NCBI RefSeq assembly: GCF_003097615.1
Contig: NZ_QCZG01000010.1
Span: 1 to 64,000, forward strand
Direction: 5' to 3'
Length of the DNA stretch: 64,000 nucleotides
Source: Pueribacillus theae
GTDB lineage: Bacteria > Bacillota > Bacilli > Bacillales > UBA6769
This document shows, one piece after another, positions 44,764 to 54,092 of this stretch (position 1 is its first letter; each line of letters begins with the position of its first letter). A program made the position numbers and the translations under genes. The notes below the pieces were generated by a model that made no database searches, was not told the DNA's origin, and worked only from the letters and a program-made list of their open reading frames with translations.

Positions 44764-45525
44764 TTAAAGGTTGTCGCTTCCAAAGAAGTTTTTGAACATC
44801 TGCAGTGTCGTCGCTCTATTCATTGAAGCAATCGACGTTGTAAGCGGAATGCCTTTCGGACATGATTGAACACAGTTTTGTGAGTTTCCGCAGTCTTCTA
44901 TTCCGCCCTCACCCATTAATGCGTTAAGCCGTTCTTCTTTATGCATTGCGCCTGTTGGATGAGTATTAAACAGACGGACGAGAGAAAGTGCAAAAGGCCC
45001 AATGAAGTCGGATCGATCGTTTACATTCGGGCATGCTTCTAGACAAACACCGCACGTCATACATTTCGACAATTCATATGCCCATTGTCTTTGTCTTTCA
45101 GGCATACGTGGACCAGGTCCTAAATCATAGGTTCCGTCAATCGGAATCCACGCTTTAATTCGTTTCATTGCATTAAACATGCGGCTCCGATCAACGACTA
45201 AGTCGCGAACAACCGGAAAAGTCGCCATTGGCTCAAGACGTATTGGCTGATCCAACTTATCAACGAGGGCTGTACAAGATTGTCGCGCTTTTCCATTAAT
45301 CACCATTGAACAAGCACCGCACACCTCTTCAAGACAATTCATTTCCCATTGAACAGGCGTTGTCTTTTCCCCTTTTGCATTCACCGGATTCCTGCGTATC
45401 TCCATTAAAGCGGAGATGACGTTCATGTTCGGTCTATAAGGAAGTTGAAATTCCTCCTGATAAGAGGAAGACTCAGGTGAGTCTTGGCGAGTGATGATAA
45501 ATCGAACCATTTTTTCTTCACTCAT
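44764..45525 (-). CDS. sdhB: Succinate dehydrogenase iron-sulfur subunit
   Basis: SdhB passes electrons from SdhA to the membrane quinone/haem subunit. 253 residues. The [2Fe-2S] ligands are in CLEEVCGACSMVINGKARQSC (parts: CLEEVCGACSM, GKARQSC, about 64-84). The ferredoxin-type clusters are in CMTCGVCLEACP (about 155) and NCVQSCPKGIP. The start overlaps the sdhA stop (ATGA). The enzyme works in the citric acid cycle and the respiratory chain at the inner membrane face. Confidence 0.97.
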   Translation of the reverse strand: MSEEKMVRFIITRQDSPESSSYQEEFQLPYRPNMNVISALMEIRRNPVNAKGEKTTPVQWEMNCLEEVCGACSMVINGKARQSCTALVDKLDQPIRLEPMATFPVVRDLVVDRSRMFNAMKRIKAWIPIDGTYDLGPGPRMPERQRQWAYELSKCMTCGVCLEACPNVNDRSDFIGPFALSLVRLFNTHPTGAMHKEERLNALMGEGGIEDCGNSQNCVQSCPKGIPLTTSIASMNRATTLQMFKNFFGSDNL

Positions 45526-47297
45526 TTTTCATTCCCCTCCGCTACTTCATGTTTTTTCGTATAGTCGCGTTTCCGCGGTTTAATTAGTGAGACATCAACA
45601 TCTTCATATTCAAAGTCTGGGGCATTTTTCTCTGGGTTAAAGATGGCTTTTGTCGTCTTCAACCATTCATCGTCGTTCCGTTCAGGGAATTCAGGCTTGT
45701 AATGTGCCCCGCGGCTTTCATTACGGTTGTAAGCGCCAAGTGTAATGACACGAGCAAGCTGAAGCATGTTCCAAAGTTGGCGAGTGAAGAATGTTCCTTG
45801 ATTGCTCCATTTTGAAGTATCGTTAATATTGATGCGTTTGTAACGATCCATTAATTCTTGGATTTTTTCATCTGTTTCCAATAACTTTTTATTTTCGCGA
45901 ACGACTGTAACATTGTCTGTCATCCATTCCCCAAGTTCTTTATGAAGGACGTATGCATTCTCGCTTCCATCCATCGCAATAATGTTATCAAATTTCTCTT
46001 GTTCTTGGCGTGCTTGGCGATCAAAGACATCAGAAGAAATATCTTCACTCGACTTGTCCAATCCGCTAATATATTCAACCGCATTCGGCCCAGCGACCAT
46101 TCCACCGTAAATTGCCGATAGAAGTGAGTTGGCGCCGAGGCGGTTCGCACCATGCTGAGAGTAGTCACATTCGCCTGCAGCAAACAGACCCTGAATGTTT
46201 GTCATTTGGTTGTAATCAACCCACATTCCGCCCATCGAATAGTGGACAGCAGGGAAAATTTTCATTGGAACTTTACGCGGGTCGTCTCCTGCAAATTTCT
46301 CATAAATTTCAATAATCCCGCCAAGTTTAACATCAAGCTCATGCGGATCTTTATGAGATAGGTCAAGATAGACCATGTTTTCGCCGTTTATCCCAAGTTT
46401 TTGATTGACGCACACATCAAAAATTTCCCTTGTTGCAATGTCACGCGGCACAAGGTTTCCATATGCCGGATATTTTTCCTCTAGGAAGTACCACGGTTTC
46501 CCATCTTTGTATGTCCAAACCCTTCCGCCTTCCCCACGGGCAGATTCACTCATGAGGCGAAGTTTATCGTCCCCTGGAATTGCCGTCGGGTGGATTTGAA
46601 TAAATTCACCATTCGCATAAATAACACCTTGCTGATAAAGAGAAGCAGCAGCAGATCCAGTATTGATGACAGAGTTCGTTGATTTGCCAAAAATAATGCC
46701 AGGACCACCAGTTGCCATAATAACAGCATCGGCTGAGAAAGATTTAATTTCAGAAGTTTTCATATCTTGAGCGACGATTCCGCGACAAACTTCGTCATCA
46801 TCAATAACAGCTGATAAAAACTCCCAGTTTTCATATTTTGTAACAAGTCCTGCGACTTCGTGGCGGCGAACTTGTTCATCCAATGCGTAAAGCAACTGTT
46901 GGCCGGTTGTTGCACCGGCGAATGCGGTTCTATGATGCTGCGTACCGCCGAATCGACGGAAATCAAGCAATCCTTCAGGTGTTCTATTAAACATTACACC
47001 CATACGATCCATCAAATGGATAATGCCTGGAGCAGCTTCACACATCGCTTTAACTGGTGGTTGATTCGCAAGGAAATCACCGCCATACACTGTATCGTCA
47101 AAATGAATCCAAGGCGAATCGCCTTCACCTTTCGTATTTACAGCACCATTAATTCCACCCTGTGCACAAACAGAGTGGGAACGTTTCACAGGTACGATTG
47201 AAAAAAGATCGACGTTTACACCGGCTTCTGCAACTTTAATTGCTGACATCAAGCCTGCTAAGCCACCGCCGACAATGATAACATTTCCTTTGCTCAT
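45522..47297 (-). CDS. sdhA: Succinate dehydrogenase flavoprotein subunit
   Basis: SdhA oxidises succinate to fumarate with covalently bound FAD. 591 residues: N-terminal IIVGGGLAGLMSAIKVAEAG, the HSVCAQGGINGA loop in which the FAD-linking histidine lies near 41, and the active-site HPTAIPGDD and SESARGEGG segments. RBS GAAGGGGGCTGA. The gap to the preceding sdhC is about 160 bp and contains two long palindromes. Confidence 0.97.
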   Translation of the reverse strand: MSKGNVIIVGGGLAGLMSAIKVAEAGVNVDLFSIVPVKRSHSVCAQGGINGAVNTKGEGDSPWIHFDDTVYGGDFLANQPPVKAMCEAAPGIIHLMDRMGVMFNRTPEGLLDFRRFGGTQHHRTAFAGATTGQQLLYALDEQVRRHEVAGLVTKYENWEFLSAVIDDDEVCRGIVAQDMKTSEIKSFSADAVIMATGGPGIIFGKSTNSVINTGSAAASLYQQGVIYANGEFIQIHPTAIPGDDKLRLMSESARGEGGRVWTYKDGKPWYFLEEKYPAYGNLVPRDIATREIFDVCVNQKLGINGENMVYLDLSHKDPHELDVKLGGIIEIYEKFAGDDPRKVPMKIFPAVHYSMGGMWVDYNQMTNIQGLFAAGECDYSQHGANRLGANSLLSAIYGGMVAGPNAVEYISGLDKSSEDISSDVFDRQARQEQEKFDNIIAMDGSENAYVLHKELGEWMTDNVTVVRENKKLLETDEKIQELMDRYKRININDTSKWSNQGTFFTRQLWNMLQLARVITLGAYNRNESRGAHYKPEFPERNDDEWLKTTKAIFNPEKNAPDFEYEDVDVSLIKPRKRDYTKKHEVAEGNEK

Positions 47298-47364
47298 TGT
47301 GTCAGCCCCCTTCGAACTTCTATTCTAATAATCAATTGCGCCTCGGCGTAATTGCGTCCAGATT

Positions 47365-47386
47365 TTTATCGAGCTAGCTCGATAAA
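47365..47386. repeat. 22-bp perfect palindrome in the sdhC-sdhA spacer
   Basis: TTTATCGAGCT followed by AGCTCGATAAA is fully self-complementary. It lies 68 bases upstream of the sdhA start, between two genes of one operon. Confidence 0.7.
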
Positions 47387-47421
47387 CTCCACTAAAAAAC
47401 CTGTGACATCCGCCGGAGGCT

Positions 47422-47465
47422 TTAACTTTATTTAGCAGGGTTTCAACCCTGCTAAATAAAGTTAA
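47422..47465 (-). other. 19-bp perfect hairpin overlapping the sdhC stop codon
   Basis: TTAACTTTATTTAGCAGGG pairs perfectly with CCCTGCTAAATAAAGTTAA around TTTCAA. The sdhC TAA is inside the stem. No T run follows on the minus strand, so a role in RNA stability or partial termination between sdhC and sdhA is possible. Confidence 0.75.
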
Positions 47466-48070
47466 ACAAATGCCAAAATCGCACTTACTCCAATGATTGC
47501 GAGTATGATAAATACAATGAGAGAAACGTACGTAAACACTCTTTGGGAATTCGGTGTTACAATAAAACCAAAGCTTACACAGAAAGACCACAAACCATTT
47601 GAAAAGTGGAAGATTACAGTAATGACACCAATTAGATAAAAAATAAGCCAGCCCGGATTTGTTAAAATTTCATGCATCATATCATAATTAACTTCTTGTC
47701 CAAACATGACTTGGATACGGGTTTGCCAAATATGCCATGCAATAAAAATTAATGAAATGATACCCGAGACACGCTGCAACAAAAACATGACATTTCTGAA
47801 ATAACCATATTTTGATGCATTATTTTTTGATTGGAACGCAATGTAAACGCCATAAATACCATGAAAAAGCAGTGGGAGGTAAATGATAACCCACTCGAGC
47901 ACATATAAATACGGTAAGTTTGAAATGAAAGAAGCAGCTTTATTAAATGCCTCTGGCCCCCTAGTCGCAAAATAGTTGACTGTTAAATGCTGAAATAAAA
48001 ACACGCCAAGTGGAATCACACCTAACAGCGAATGAAGTCTGCGACTCGCAAAATCTCGAGTTGCCGCCAT
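47462..48070 (-). CDS. sdhC: Succinate dehydrogenase cytochrome b558 subunit
   Basis: The single membrane-anchor subunit of the Bacillus enzyme, which binds two haems and reduces menaquinone. 202 residues with five membrane helices; axial histidine candidates are in RRLHSLLGV, FQHLTVNYF, LLFHGIYGV and IAWHIWQTR, followed by IFHFSNGLWSF. The ATG at 48070 with AAAAGGGGG upstream gives the same length as the B. subtilis protein. The longer frame runs into the promoter region. Confidence 0.95.
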   Translation of the reverse strand: MAATRDFASRRLHSLLGVIPLGVFLFQHLTVNYFATRGPEAFNKAASFISNLPYLYVLEWVIIYLPLLFHGIYGVYIAFQSKNNASKYGYFRNVMFLLQRVSGIISLIFIAWHIWQTRIQVMFGQEVNYDMMHEILTNPGWLIFYLIGVITVIFHFSNGLWSFCVSFGFIVTPNSQRVFTYVSLIVFIILAIIGVSAILAFV

Positions 48071-48159
48071 ATGTATTTTGCCCCCTTTTGAAAGAAATTT
48101 TTGTTGTAAATTGATTACGTCGGCTAAAAAACTGTTCTTCCCACACAACATATGATTTG

Positions 48160-48209
48160 TCGCTAAAATGTGACAAGTTTATTGTAACCCCATGGAACAT
48201 TAGCGTCAA
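48160..48209 (-). promoter_or_regulatory. sdhC promoter and downstream inverted repeat
   Basis: TTGACG (48204-48209) and TACAAT (48181-48186) are separated by 17 bases on the minus strand. Just past the start point, TTGTCAC and GCGACAA (48160-48179) form an inverted repeat that could be an operator or a 5' stabilising hairpin. Confidence 0.72.
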
Positions 48210-48285
48210 GATAACGTCATTTTTCATTTTTCATTTAAGGCCACTGGCTTTATAATAGTGTTAGTTAAAAAAGGGGGCAATTATC

Positions 48286-48693
48286 ATGCAACATGCAAAA
48301 GAAAAAAAAGAAGAACTCATTTCACCCTTTGCTTATACGTTATTGAGAAACGAATTATTGCCTGAACTCCTTGGCAAAGAAGAGCAACCAATCCTTTATT
48401 GGGCAGGAAAACACCTCGCCCGAAAATATCCATTGTCAAGCGCTGAAGAAATTTGCCAATTCTTTCATGAAGCGGCATGGGGCGAACTTTCGGTTATTTC
48501 TTCAAAGCAAAGTAAAATGTTATTCGAATTAAATCCAAGTTACAATCATTCATCCCATTTCAAACTTGAAGCAGGTTTTTTGGCCGAGCAGGTTCAAAAC
48601 ATGAATCGCTGTACAACCGAAACGTTTGAGCAAATAAAAAAGGATGTTGTATTATTTACAGTCGAATCAAATTTAAAAGATAAAATAAGATGA
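48286..48693 (+). CDS. yslB: YslB-like protein (DUF2507)
   Basis: 135 residues, soluble, starting MQHAKEKKEELISPFAYTLL; it has LPELLGKEEQPILYWAGKHLARKYP and a late HFKLEAGFLAEQVQ, the features of YslB, a conserved Bacillus protein of unknown function with a fold related to V4R/vinyl-reductase domains. It is divergent from sdhC, as in B. subtilis. A TATAAT at 48251-48256 and a RBS AAAGGGGGCA precede it. Confidence 0.88.
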   Translation: MQHAKEKKEELISPFAYTLLRNELLPELLGKEEQPILYWAGKHLARKYPLSSAEEICQFFHEAAWGELSVISSKQSKMLFELNPSYNHSSHFKLEAGFLAEQVQNMNRCTTETFEQIKKDVVLFTVESNLKDKIR

Positions 48694-48697
48694 ATCT

Positions 48698-48738
48698 AAA
48701 CATAGTGCGTTGACAAATGCACTATGTTTATTCTTTTT
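48698..48738 (+). terminator. yslB terminator
   Basis: AAACATAGTGC pairs perfectly with GCACTATGTTT and is followed by ATTCTTTTT. Confidence 0.88.
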
Positions 48739-48743
48739 AGTAT

Positions 48744-49043
48744 GTGTTCAAAAAGGAGGACAACGAGAGGGTATTTCAACTAAAGGCAGGCCACATCCTT
48801 GTGGCCAACGTTGAAATGTCGCCATCCTGGCTCCGTCGAGGAAGCGTAGCTCTGAGCAGCACCGCAGCGACGAGCGATACTTCTATGATCCGCTGCGAGT
48901 TGCACCGAGGAAGCATGCTTCGGAGCAATGCTTGTAGACGCGCAGGTGCATAACTCCTTTCAATTAAGTGAGGAGCGGAAGAGCAAGCTGACGAAGAGAT
49001 TCGCAGCCTATCGTTCCCGGACTTTTTGAACATCCTTTTTAAG
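48744..49043 (+). repeat. Dispersed repeat family 1, copy C, running into uvrC
   Basis: It starts GTGTTCAAAAAGGAGGACAA and ends ACTTTTTGAACATCC followed by TTTTTAAG, as in copies A and B. The hairpin module (48774-48816) is kept with one loop change (ATCCT for GTCCT). The right end lies inside the uvrC reading frame and supplies its last codons and stop. Confidence 0.9.
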
Positions 49044-50798
49044 ATGATCCATAATTGTTTTCGCCAGCTTTTCAGTCATTCCCGCCGAAATGAAGTCTTC
49101 AAGGGACGCCTGTTTCATTTTTTTTATGGAACCAAAGTGCTTTAGCAGCATTTTCTTCCGCTTAGGGCCGATCCCAGGTATATCATCCAAGGTTGATTTA
49201 AGCATTGATTTCCCGCGAGTATCTCTGTGAAAAGTAACAGCAAAACGATGGACTTCATCTTGAATCCGCTGCAACAAATAAAATTCCTGACTGTTTCTCC
49301 GCATCGTAACAGGTTCAGGCGGAGCACCCATTAGAAGATGGGATGATCGATGCTTGTCATCCTTTGCCAACCCGCCGATTGGAATCGATAAGCCAAGCTC
49401 GTTTTCAAGGACGTCTTGGGCAGCAGAAATTTGTCCCTTTCCCCCATCGATAATAATCAAGTCGGGAAGGCGGCCGTTTTCCTTAAGCAGCCGGGAATAC
49501 CTTCTCCTTACGACTTCCTTCATTGATGCATAATCATCAGGACCTTCCACGGTTTTTATGTTGTATTTTCGATACTCTTTTTTATCGGGCTTTCCATCGG
49601 TAAAAACAACCATTGCCGACACAGGATCTGCTCCTTGAATATTCGAGTTGTCGAAAGCCTCGATTCGATAAGGCGGGTCGATGCCAATGATTTTACCCAA
49701 TCCTTCAACAGCTTTTATCGTTCGTTCCTCATCCCGCTCAATGAGCGCGAATTTTTCATCTAAAGCAATTTTAGCGTTCTTTTTCGCAAGAGCAACAAGC
49801 TCTTTCTTCTTTCCTATTTGCGGTTGGGTTGCACGTATTTTTAGGAGCTTGCTAACCAATTCTTTATCAATCGTTTTCGGCAAAAGAATTTCTTTTGGAA
49901 CAGGATGATTTTTTTGTAAATAGAACTTTCCGATAAACGTAAGGAAGTCTTCCTCCGCTTCATTGTAAAACGGGAATAAGGAGACATCTCTTTCAATTAA
50001 TTTGCCTTGCCGTATAAAAAATACTTGTACACACATCCAGCCTTTATCGTAAGCGTAGCCGAAAATATCACAGTCCGTCGCATGATGTAATATGATCTTT
50101 TGTTTCTCCATTACCTTTTCGATATGCAATATTTGATCCCGATACTCTTTTGCTTTTTCATAATTCATCTCTTCTGATGCTTTTAGCATTTTCTCTTGTA
50201 TTAATTGTTTTACTTCATGATAGCCTCCACTCAAAAAACGTGTAATGCCTTCAATCATTTCTCTTGTTTTATCTTCTGAAACATCTTTTACGCAAGGTGC
50301 CAAGCATTGTCCAATATGGTAATATAGGCAAACCGTCTTAGGCATTGAACGGCATTTACGAAGCGGAAAAATTCGGTCAAGTAATTTTTTCGTTTCTTGA
50401 GCTGCATATGCATTTGGATAGGGGCCAAAATACTTTCCTTTATCTTTTTTAAGCTTCCTCGTAATGATTAATCGAGGATGTTTTTCTGCGGTAATTTTAA
50501 TATAAGGGTAGCTTTTATCATCCTTTAGCATCACGTTGTATTTTGGATCGTACTTTTTAATTAAATTCAATTCTAGCAAAAGAGCATCAAGATCTGAAGA
50601 TGTAACGATATATTCAAAATCGGCAATTTCGCTGACGAGCCGCTGGGTTTTCGTATCATGGGACCCAGTGAAATAAGAGCGTACCCGATTTTTTAACACT
50701 TTCGCCTTCCCGACATAAATAATTTCACCAAATTTGTTTTTCATTAAGTAACAGCCTGGTTCATCTGGAAGAACAGCTAGTTTATCTTTTAATGACAT
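49008..50798 (-). CDS. uvrC: Excinuclease ABC subunit C
   Basis: UvrC makes the two incisions of nucleotide excision repair. The N-terminal GIY-YIG nuclease domain (about 10-95; [20 protein letters not shown]), a cysteine-containing segment [17 protein letters not shown], a UVR motif around 205-235, the RNase H-like 3'-nuclease domain ([17 protein letters not shown]) and C-terminal HhH motifs ([18 protein letters not shown]) are in order. 596 residues. The last dozen codons and the TAG come from a dispersed repeat, so the extreme C-terminus DVQKVRER is not native sequence. Confidence 0.97.
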   Translation of the reverse strand: MSLKDKLAVLPDEPGCYLMKNKFGEIIYVGKAKVLKNRVRSYFTGSHDTKTQRLVSEIADFEYIVTSSDLDALLLELNLIKKYDPKYNVMLKDDKSYPYIKITAEKHPRLIITRKLKKDKGKYFGPYPNAYAAQETKKLLDRIFPLRKCRSMPKTVCLYYHIGQCLAPCVKDVSEDKTREMIEGITRFLSGGYHEVKQLIQEKMLKASEEMNYEKAKEYRDQILHIEKVMEKQKIILHHATDCDIFGYAYDKGWMCVQVFFIRQGKLIERDVSLFPFYNEAEEDFLTFIGKFYLQKNHPVPKEILLPKTIDKELVSKLLKIRATQPQIGKKKELVALAKKNAKIALDEKFALIERDEERTIKAVEGLGKIIGIDPPYRIEAFDNSNIQGADPVSAMVVFTDGKPDKKEYRKYNIKTVEGPDDYASMKEVVRRRYSRLLKENGRLPDLIIIDGGKGQISAAQDVLENELGLSIPIGGLAKDDKHRSSHLLMGAPPEPVTMRRNSQEFYLLQRIQDEVHRFAVTFHRDTRGKSMLKSTLDDIPGIGPKRKKMLLKHFGSIKKMKQASLEDFISAGMTEKLAKTIMDHLKKDVQKVRER

Positions 50799-50826
50799 CG
50801 TTCCGTCATCCTTTTTGCGAATATAT

Positions 50827-50856
50827 AAAAAAGCCTGTGTAACCGACAGGCTTTAG
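50827..50856 (-). terminator. Terminator downstream of trxA
   Basis: AAAGCCTGTCGG pairs with the ACAGGCTTT arm, and the minus strand continues TTTATA. It separates trxA from uvrC. Confidence 0.82.
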
Positions 50857-50866
50857 TGATAGACAT

Positions 50867-50974
50867 GACTTATCCTTTTATCCCGTTGCAACTGTCCGTA
50901 AGCCCCCTGCTTCAAGATTTAGAGATTTCGAAGAAGCCTAAGTGGGGTAACGGACGCTAACTCCCCGATAAGTC
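50867..50974. repeat. Nested inverted-repeat element, 108 bp
   Basis: GACTTATC and GATAAGTC are exact terminal inverted repeats. Inside them GTCCGTAAGCCCC pairs imperfectly with GGGGTAACGGAC. It lies between the trxA stop and the terminator. It has no ORF and looks like a small palindromic element distinct from families 1 and 2. Confidence 0.6.
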
Positions 50975-50979
50975 TCGCT

Positions 50980-51294
50980 TTATTGATGCTTTTTCAACGT
51001 GCTGACCAACGCTTCTTTCGGTTGAAACCCAATAAGTTGATCAACTGGTTCGCCATCCTTGAAAACAATGAGTGTCGGGATGCTCATTACACCAAATTTT
51101 CCAGCTGTTTCTTGGTTTTCATCAACATCCAATTTTACGATTTTTACGTCCTCGCCCATTTCAGCGTCCACTTCTTCTAATACTGGGGCAATCATTTTAC
51201 ACGGGCCGCACCATGGAGCCCAAAAATCTGCCAACACAAGGCCTTCTTTTGTTGCATCAGAAAAATTTCTATCGGTTACATGTTCAATCGCCAT
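50980..51294 (-). CDS. trxA: Thioredoxin
   Basis: 104 residues. The active site is WAPWCGPCK near residues 27-35, with the cis-proline in [10 protein letters not shown]. It reduces disulfides of cytoplasmic proteins such as ribonucleotide reductase. RBS AAGGAGGT. The place between uvrC and etfA is conserved. Confidence 0.98.
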   Translation of the reverse strand: MAIEHVTDRNFSDATKEGLVLADFWAPWCGPCKMIAPVLEEVDAEMGEDVKIVKLDVDENQETAGKFGVMSIPTLIVFKDGEPVDQLIGFQPKEALVSTLKKHQ

Positions 51295-51405
51295 TCAATT
51301 TACCTCCTTGATATACTTGTTGCACATTCTAGAGAAAGTATAACACTCTTTTATATAGGGTGCTATTTTTTTGCCTATCTATTCTTGAAGCGAGATGCAG
51401 ATCAG

Positions 51406-51428
51406 AAAACGGGCATTCTGCCCGTTTT
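51406..51428 (-). terminator. etfA terminator
   Basis: AAAACGGGCA pairs with TGCCCGTTTT around GAA immediately after the etfA stop; the minus strand continues CTGATC, so the tail is short and some read-through to trxA is possible. Confidence 0.75.
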
Positions 51429-52397
51429 TTATAGAACCTTTTTAAATTCTTCTGTTAGCAATGGTACAACTTCAAATAGGTCGCCTACAATGCCATAGTC
51501 AGCAACACTAAAGATATTTGCTTCAGGGTCTTTGTTGATCGCAACGATGACTTTTGAGTTGGACATACCAGCTAAATGCTGAATCGCACCAGAGATACCG
51601 CAAGCAATGTATAAATCTGGTGTAACAACTTTACCCGTTTGTCCAATTTGAAGTGAATAATCACAATAGCCTGCGTCACATGCACCACGTGAAGCACCTA
51701 CAGCTGCACCGAGAACGTCAGCGAGCTCTTTAAGAGGTTCAAAACCTTCCGCACTTTTCACACCGCGTCCGCCTGAAACAATAATATTGGCTTCTGAAAG
51801 GTCAACGCCTGTTGAAGTTTTTCTAACGATATCTTTAATGATTGTGCGCAAGTCTTTAATATCAACGTCAAGCTCAGAAACCTCTCCGCTTCTTGATTCA
51901 TCTTTTTCAAGCGGTTTAATGTTGTTAGGACGTACAGTCGCAATAACAGTGCCTTCTTTTACTTTTTTCTTTTCGAAAGCTTTACCTGAATAAATTGGGC
52001 GAACAAACACGACATCATCGCCGTCAGCTTCAACCCCCGTTGCGTCAGAGATAAGTCCGGCTTCTAATTTAGCCGCAATTTTTGGCGACAAATCTTTCCC
52101 GATAGAAGTGTGGCCCATAACGATGCCCTCTGGACTTTCGTTTTCAATGACTTGAAGAAGTGCTTGGGAATAGCCGTCAGGTGTATAGTTTTTTAATTTT
52201 TCGTTGTTAACAACGATGACGCGATCCGCACCGTATGTAATCATTTCATTGCCAAGTTCTGTAACATTTTCTCCAAAGATAACTCCTACCACTTCTCCAC
52301 CTGCTGCAACGTCCTTACCAGCTGCAATCGCTTCAAAGGAAACGTTTCGCAATTCGCCTTCTCGAGCTTCTCCTAACACTAATACTTTCTTTGCCAT
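51429..52397 (-). CDS. etfA: Electron transfer flavoprotein alpha subunit
   Basis: 322 residues. The C-terminal FAD domain has VSGGRGVKSAEGFEPLKELAD, GASRGACDAGYCDYSLQIGQTGK and ALYIACGISGAIQH-type sequence (DLYIACGISGAIQHLAGM). With EtfB it takes electrons from acyl-CoA dehydrogenases, such as the one encoded at 31901-33076, and passes them to the quinone pool. RBS ACGGAGGG. etfB lies 79 bases upstream. Confidence 0.96.
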   Translation of the reverse strand: MAKKVLVLGEAREGELRNVSFEAIAAGKDVAAGGEVVGVIFGENVTELGNEMITYGADRVIVVNNEKLKNYTPDGYSQALLQVIENESPEGIVMGHTSIGKDLSPKIAAKLEAGLISDATGVEADGDDVVFVRPIYSGKAFEKKKVKEGTVIATVRPNNIKPLEKDESRSGEVSELDVDIKDLRTIIKDIVRKTSTGVDLSEANIIVSGGRGVKSAEGFEPLKELADVLGAAVGASRGACDAGYCDYSLQIGQTGKVVTPDLYIACGISGAIQHLAGMSNSKVIVAINKDPEANIFSVADYGIVGDLFEVVPLLTEEFKKVL

Positions 52398-52476
52398 TAC
52401 TATCCCTCCGTATAAATGGTCTCTCTAGACTGGATTAATTGAAGTTGTTCAAAAACCGGAAAACTTGTACATATAG

Positions 52477-53247
52477 TTAAATAACTTTGGCTTCGTTTCT
52501 TAAAAGGCTAACGAGTTCTTGGACTTGATCGCTAATTTCGCCTTCGAGTACTTTACCTGCTTGTTTAGCTGGTGGAAGATAACGGTCAACGATTTCAGTT
52601 TTTGCTTCCAAATCATCTTCATCAAGATCAAGATCATCTAAGTCGATTTCTTCAAGAGGTTTTTTCTTCGCTTTCATTATCCCTGGTAAAGATGGGTAAC
52701 GCGGTTCATTCAACCCTTGTTGAGCAGTTACTAAAATAGGCAGTGAAGTTTCGACAATTTCGATGTCACCTTCTACGTCACGCTCGATTGTTACATTCGT
52801 ACCGTCTATATCAAGTTTTGTAATGGTTGTCACACATGGAATGCCTAGCAATTCAGCTAAACGAGGACCCACTTGTCCAGTGCTGTTATCGACAGAAACG
52901 TTTCCGCCAAGAATAAGATCGTATTCTTTATCTTCGAAGTACTTAGCTAAAATAACAGAAGTTGAAAACTGGTCTGCTTCATCCAAATCTTCTGAATTAA
53001 TGAGAACAGCTTTGTCTGCGCCCATTGCAAGTGCAGTTCTCAATTCTTTCTCAGCGTCTTCATCACCGACAGTTACAACTGTTACTTCGCCGCCAAATTC
53101 GTCGCGCTTTTGAATGGCCTCTTCAATCGCATATTCATCATACGGGTTAATAATAAATTCGGCTCCATCTTCGACAACAGCACCATTATTAATCGCGATT
53201 TTTTCTTCTGTGTCAAAAGTTCTTTTCATTATGACATAAATATTCAT
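52477..53247 (-). CDS. etfB: Electron transfer flavoprotein beta subunit
   Basis: 256 residues: the AMP-binding domain with NPYDEYAIEEAIQKRDEFGGEVTVVTVGD (parts: NPYDEYAIEEA, GGEVTVVTVGD) and the signature VDNSTGQVGPRLAELLGIPCVT. The C-terminal arm includes an acidic stretch (EEIDLDDLDLDEDDLEA). It forms a heterodimer with EtfA. RBS AGGAGGGC. In B. subtilis fadB stands between fadR and etfB; here 127 bp without a gene do. Confidence 0.96.
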   Translation of the reverse strand: MNIYVIMKRTFDTEEKIAINNGAVVEDGAEFIINPYDEYAIEEAIQKRDEFGGEVTVVTVGDEDAEKELRTALAMGADKAVLINSEDLDEADQFSTSVILAKYFEDKEYDLILGGNVSVDNSTGQVGPRLAELLGIPCVTTITKLDIDGTNVTIERDVEGDIEIVETSLPILVTAQQGLNEPRYPSLPGIMKAKKKPLEEIDLDDLDLDEDDLEAKTEIVDRYLPPAKQAGKVLEGEISDQVQELVSLLRNEAKVI

Positions 53248-53374
53248 TTATAAGCCCTCCTAGAATTATTAATGTATTTTGATGCACATGCTTTCCCAGC
53301 TTACAAAAAGAATTTTAGCATAAGAGAAAGGAACATGCATTAAATGATTGTGAAAATTCATTAACGTTTTAAAG

Positions 53375-53983
53375 CTACCGAGTTTTTGAATCCTTCAGCA
53401 ACCCGCTTAAAAGCAAGTGATGAATCGGCGCTGCGAGTGACACAAGGTCATATTTCCGATCCTTCATCACCCATGTTGTTACGGTTTCGTCTATCGTTCC
53501 AAAAATCATTTGCCTTGCAATTCTTTTATCCATCTCTTGTTTAAAGACACCCTGAAGCTTGCCTTCGTCTATTATTGTGTCCAAAAGAATCAGTAAATCC
53601 TTTAAAATTTCGCCAATTTTTCCACGAAGCCTTTTATCCGTTTGTCTTAGTTCCAACTGTGTAACGATTGCCCAGTGGTAATTCTCGCTTAAATTTTTAA
53701 AATATGTTTCAATAAGGGCGAGCAGCTTGTCTTCCACCGTTTCTTTGTCACCCATTGCTTCCTCAATACAGCTTACGAACAGCCCCATCTTTTCCCGAAA
53801 AACCGAAATTAAAATGTCTTCTTTGTTTTTAAAATAAAGGTAAATGGTTCCATCCGCTACTTTTGCTTTTTTTGCAATTTTTGAAACTTGGGCTTGGTGA
53901 AAACCGTTTTCTGCGATGACCTCAACGGCTGCATCAATGATTTGACCATACTTCGGCCCCCTGCTTTTGCCTAATCTAGACAC
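53375..53983 (-). CDS. fadR: TetR-family fatty-acid degradation regulator FadR
   Basis: 202 residues. N-terminal helix-turn-helix: IIDAAVEVIAENGFHQAQVS, then KIAKKAKVADGTIYLYFKNKE. The C-terminal ligand domain matches B. subtilis FadR closely (MIFGTIDETVTTWVM). It represses fatty-acid oxidation genes and releases DNA on binding long-chain acyl-CoA. GTG start after AAAGGAGAG. A FadR operator lies 27 bases upstream, indicating self-control. Confidence 0.95.
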   Translation of the reverse strand: MSRLGKSRGPKYGQIIDAAVEVIAENGFHQAQVSKIAKKAKVADGTIYLYFKNKEDILISVFREKMGLFVSCIEEAMGDKETVEDKLLALIETYFKNLSENYHWAIVTQLELRQTDKRLRGKIGEILKDLLILLDTIIDEGKLQGVFKQEMDKRIARQMIFGTIDETVTTWVMKDRKYDLVSLAAPIHHLLLSGLLKDSKTR

Positions 53984-54009
53984 AATCTTTACTCTCCTTT
54001 ATCAAAACA

Positions 54010-54027
54010 TGAATGACCATTCATTCA
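54010..54027 (-). promoter_or_regulatory. FadR operator
   Basis: TGAATGACCATTCATTCA is an 18-bp palindrome with exact 7-base arms, matching the TGAATGANTANTCATTCA consensus of B. subtilis FadR at 16 of the fixed positions or better. It lies just upstream of fadR. Confidence 0.9.
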
Positions 54028-54092
54028 ATACCATTTTAGCTTATTCTCACTTGTTGTCAATGACTTTTGGTAATTGGTTGAAATTAAACATC

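Noticed and set aside
48744-48953. ORF of about 70 codons upstream of uvrC
   Set aside because: It is repeat copy C read through; it begins at the terminal inverted repeat.
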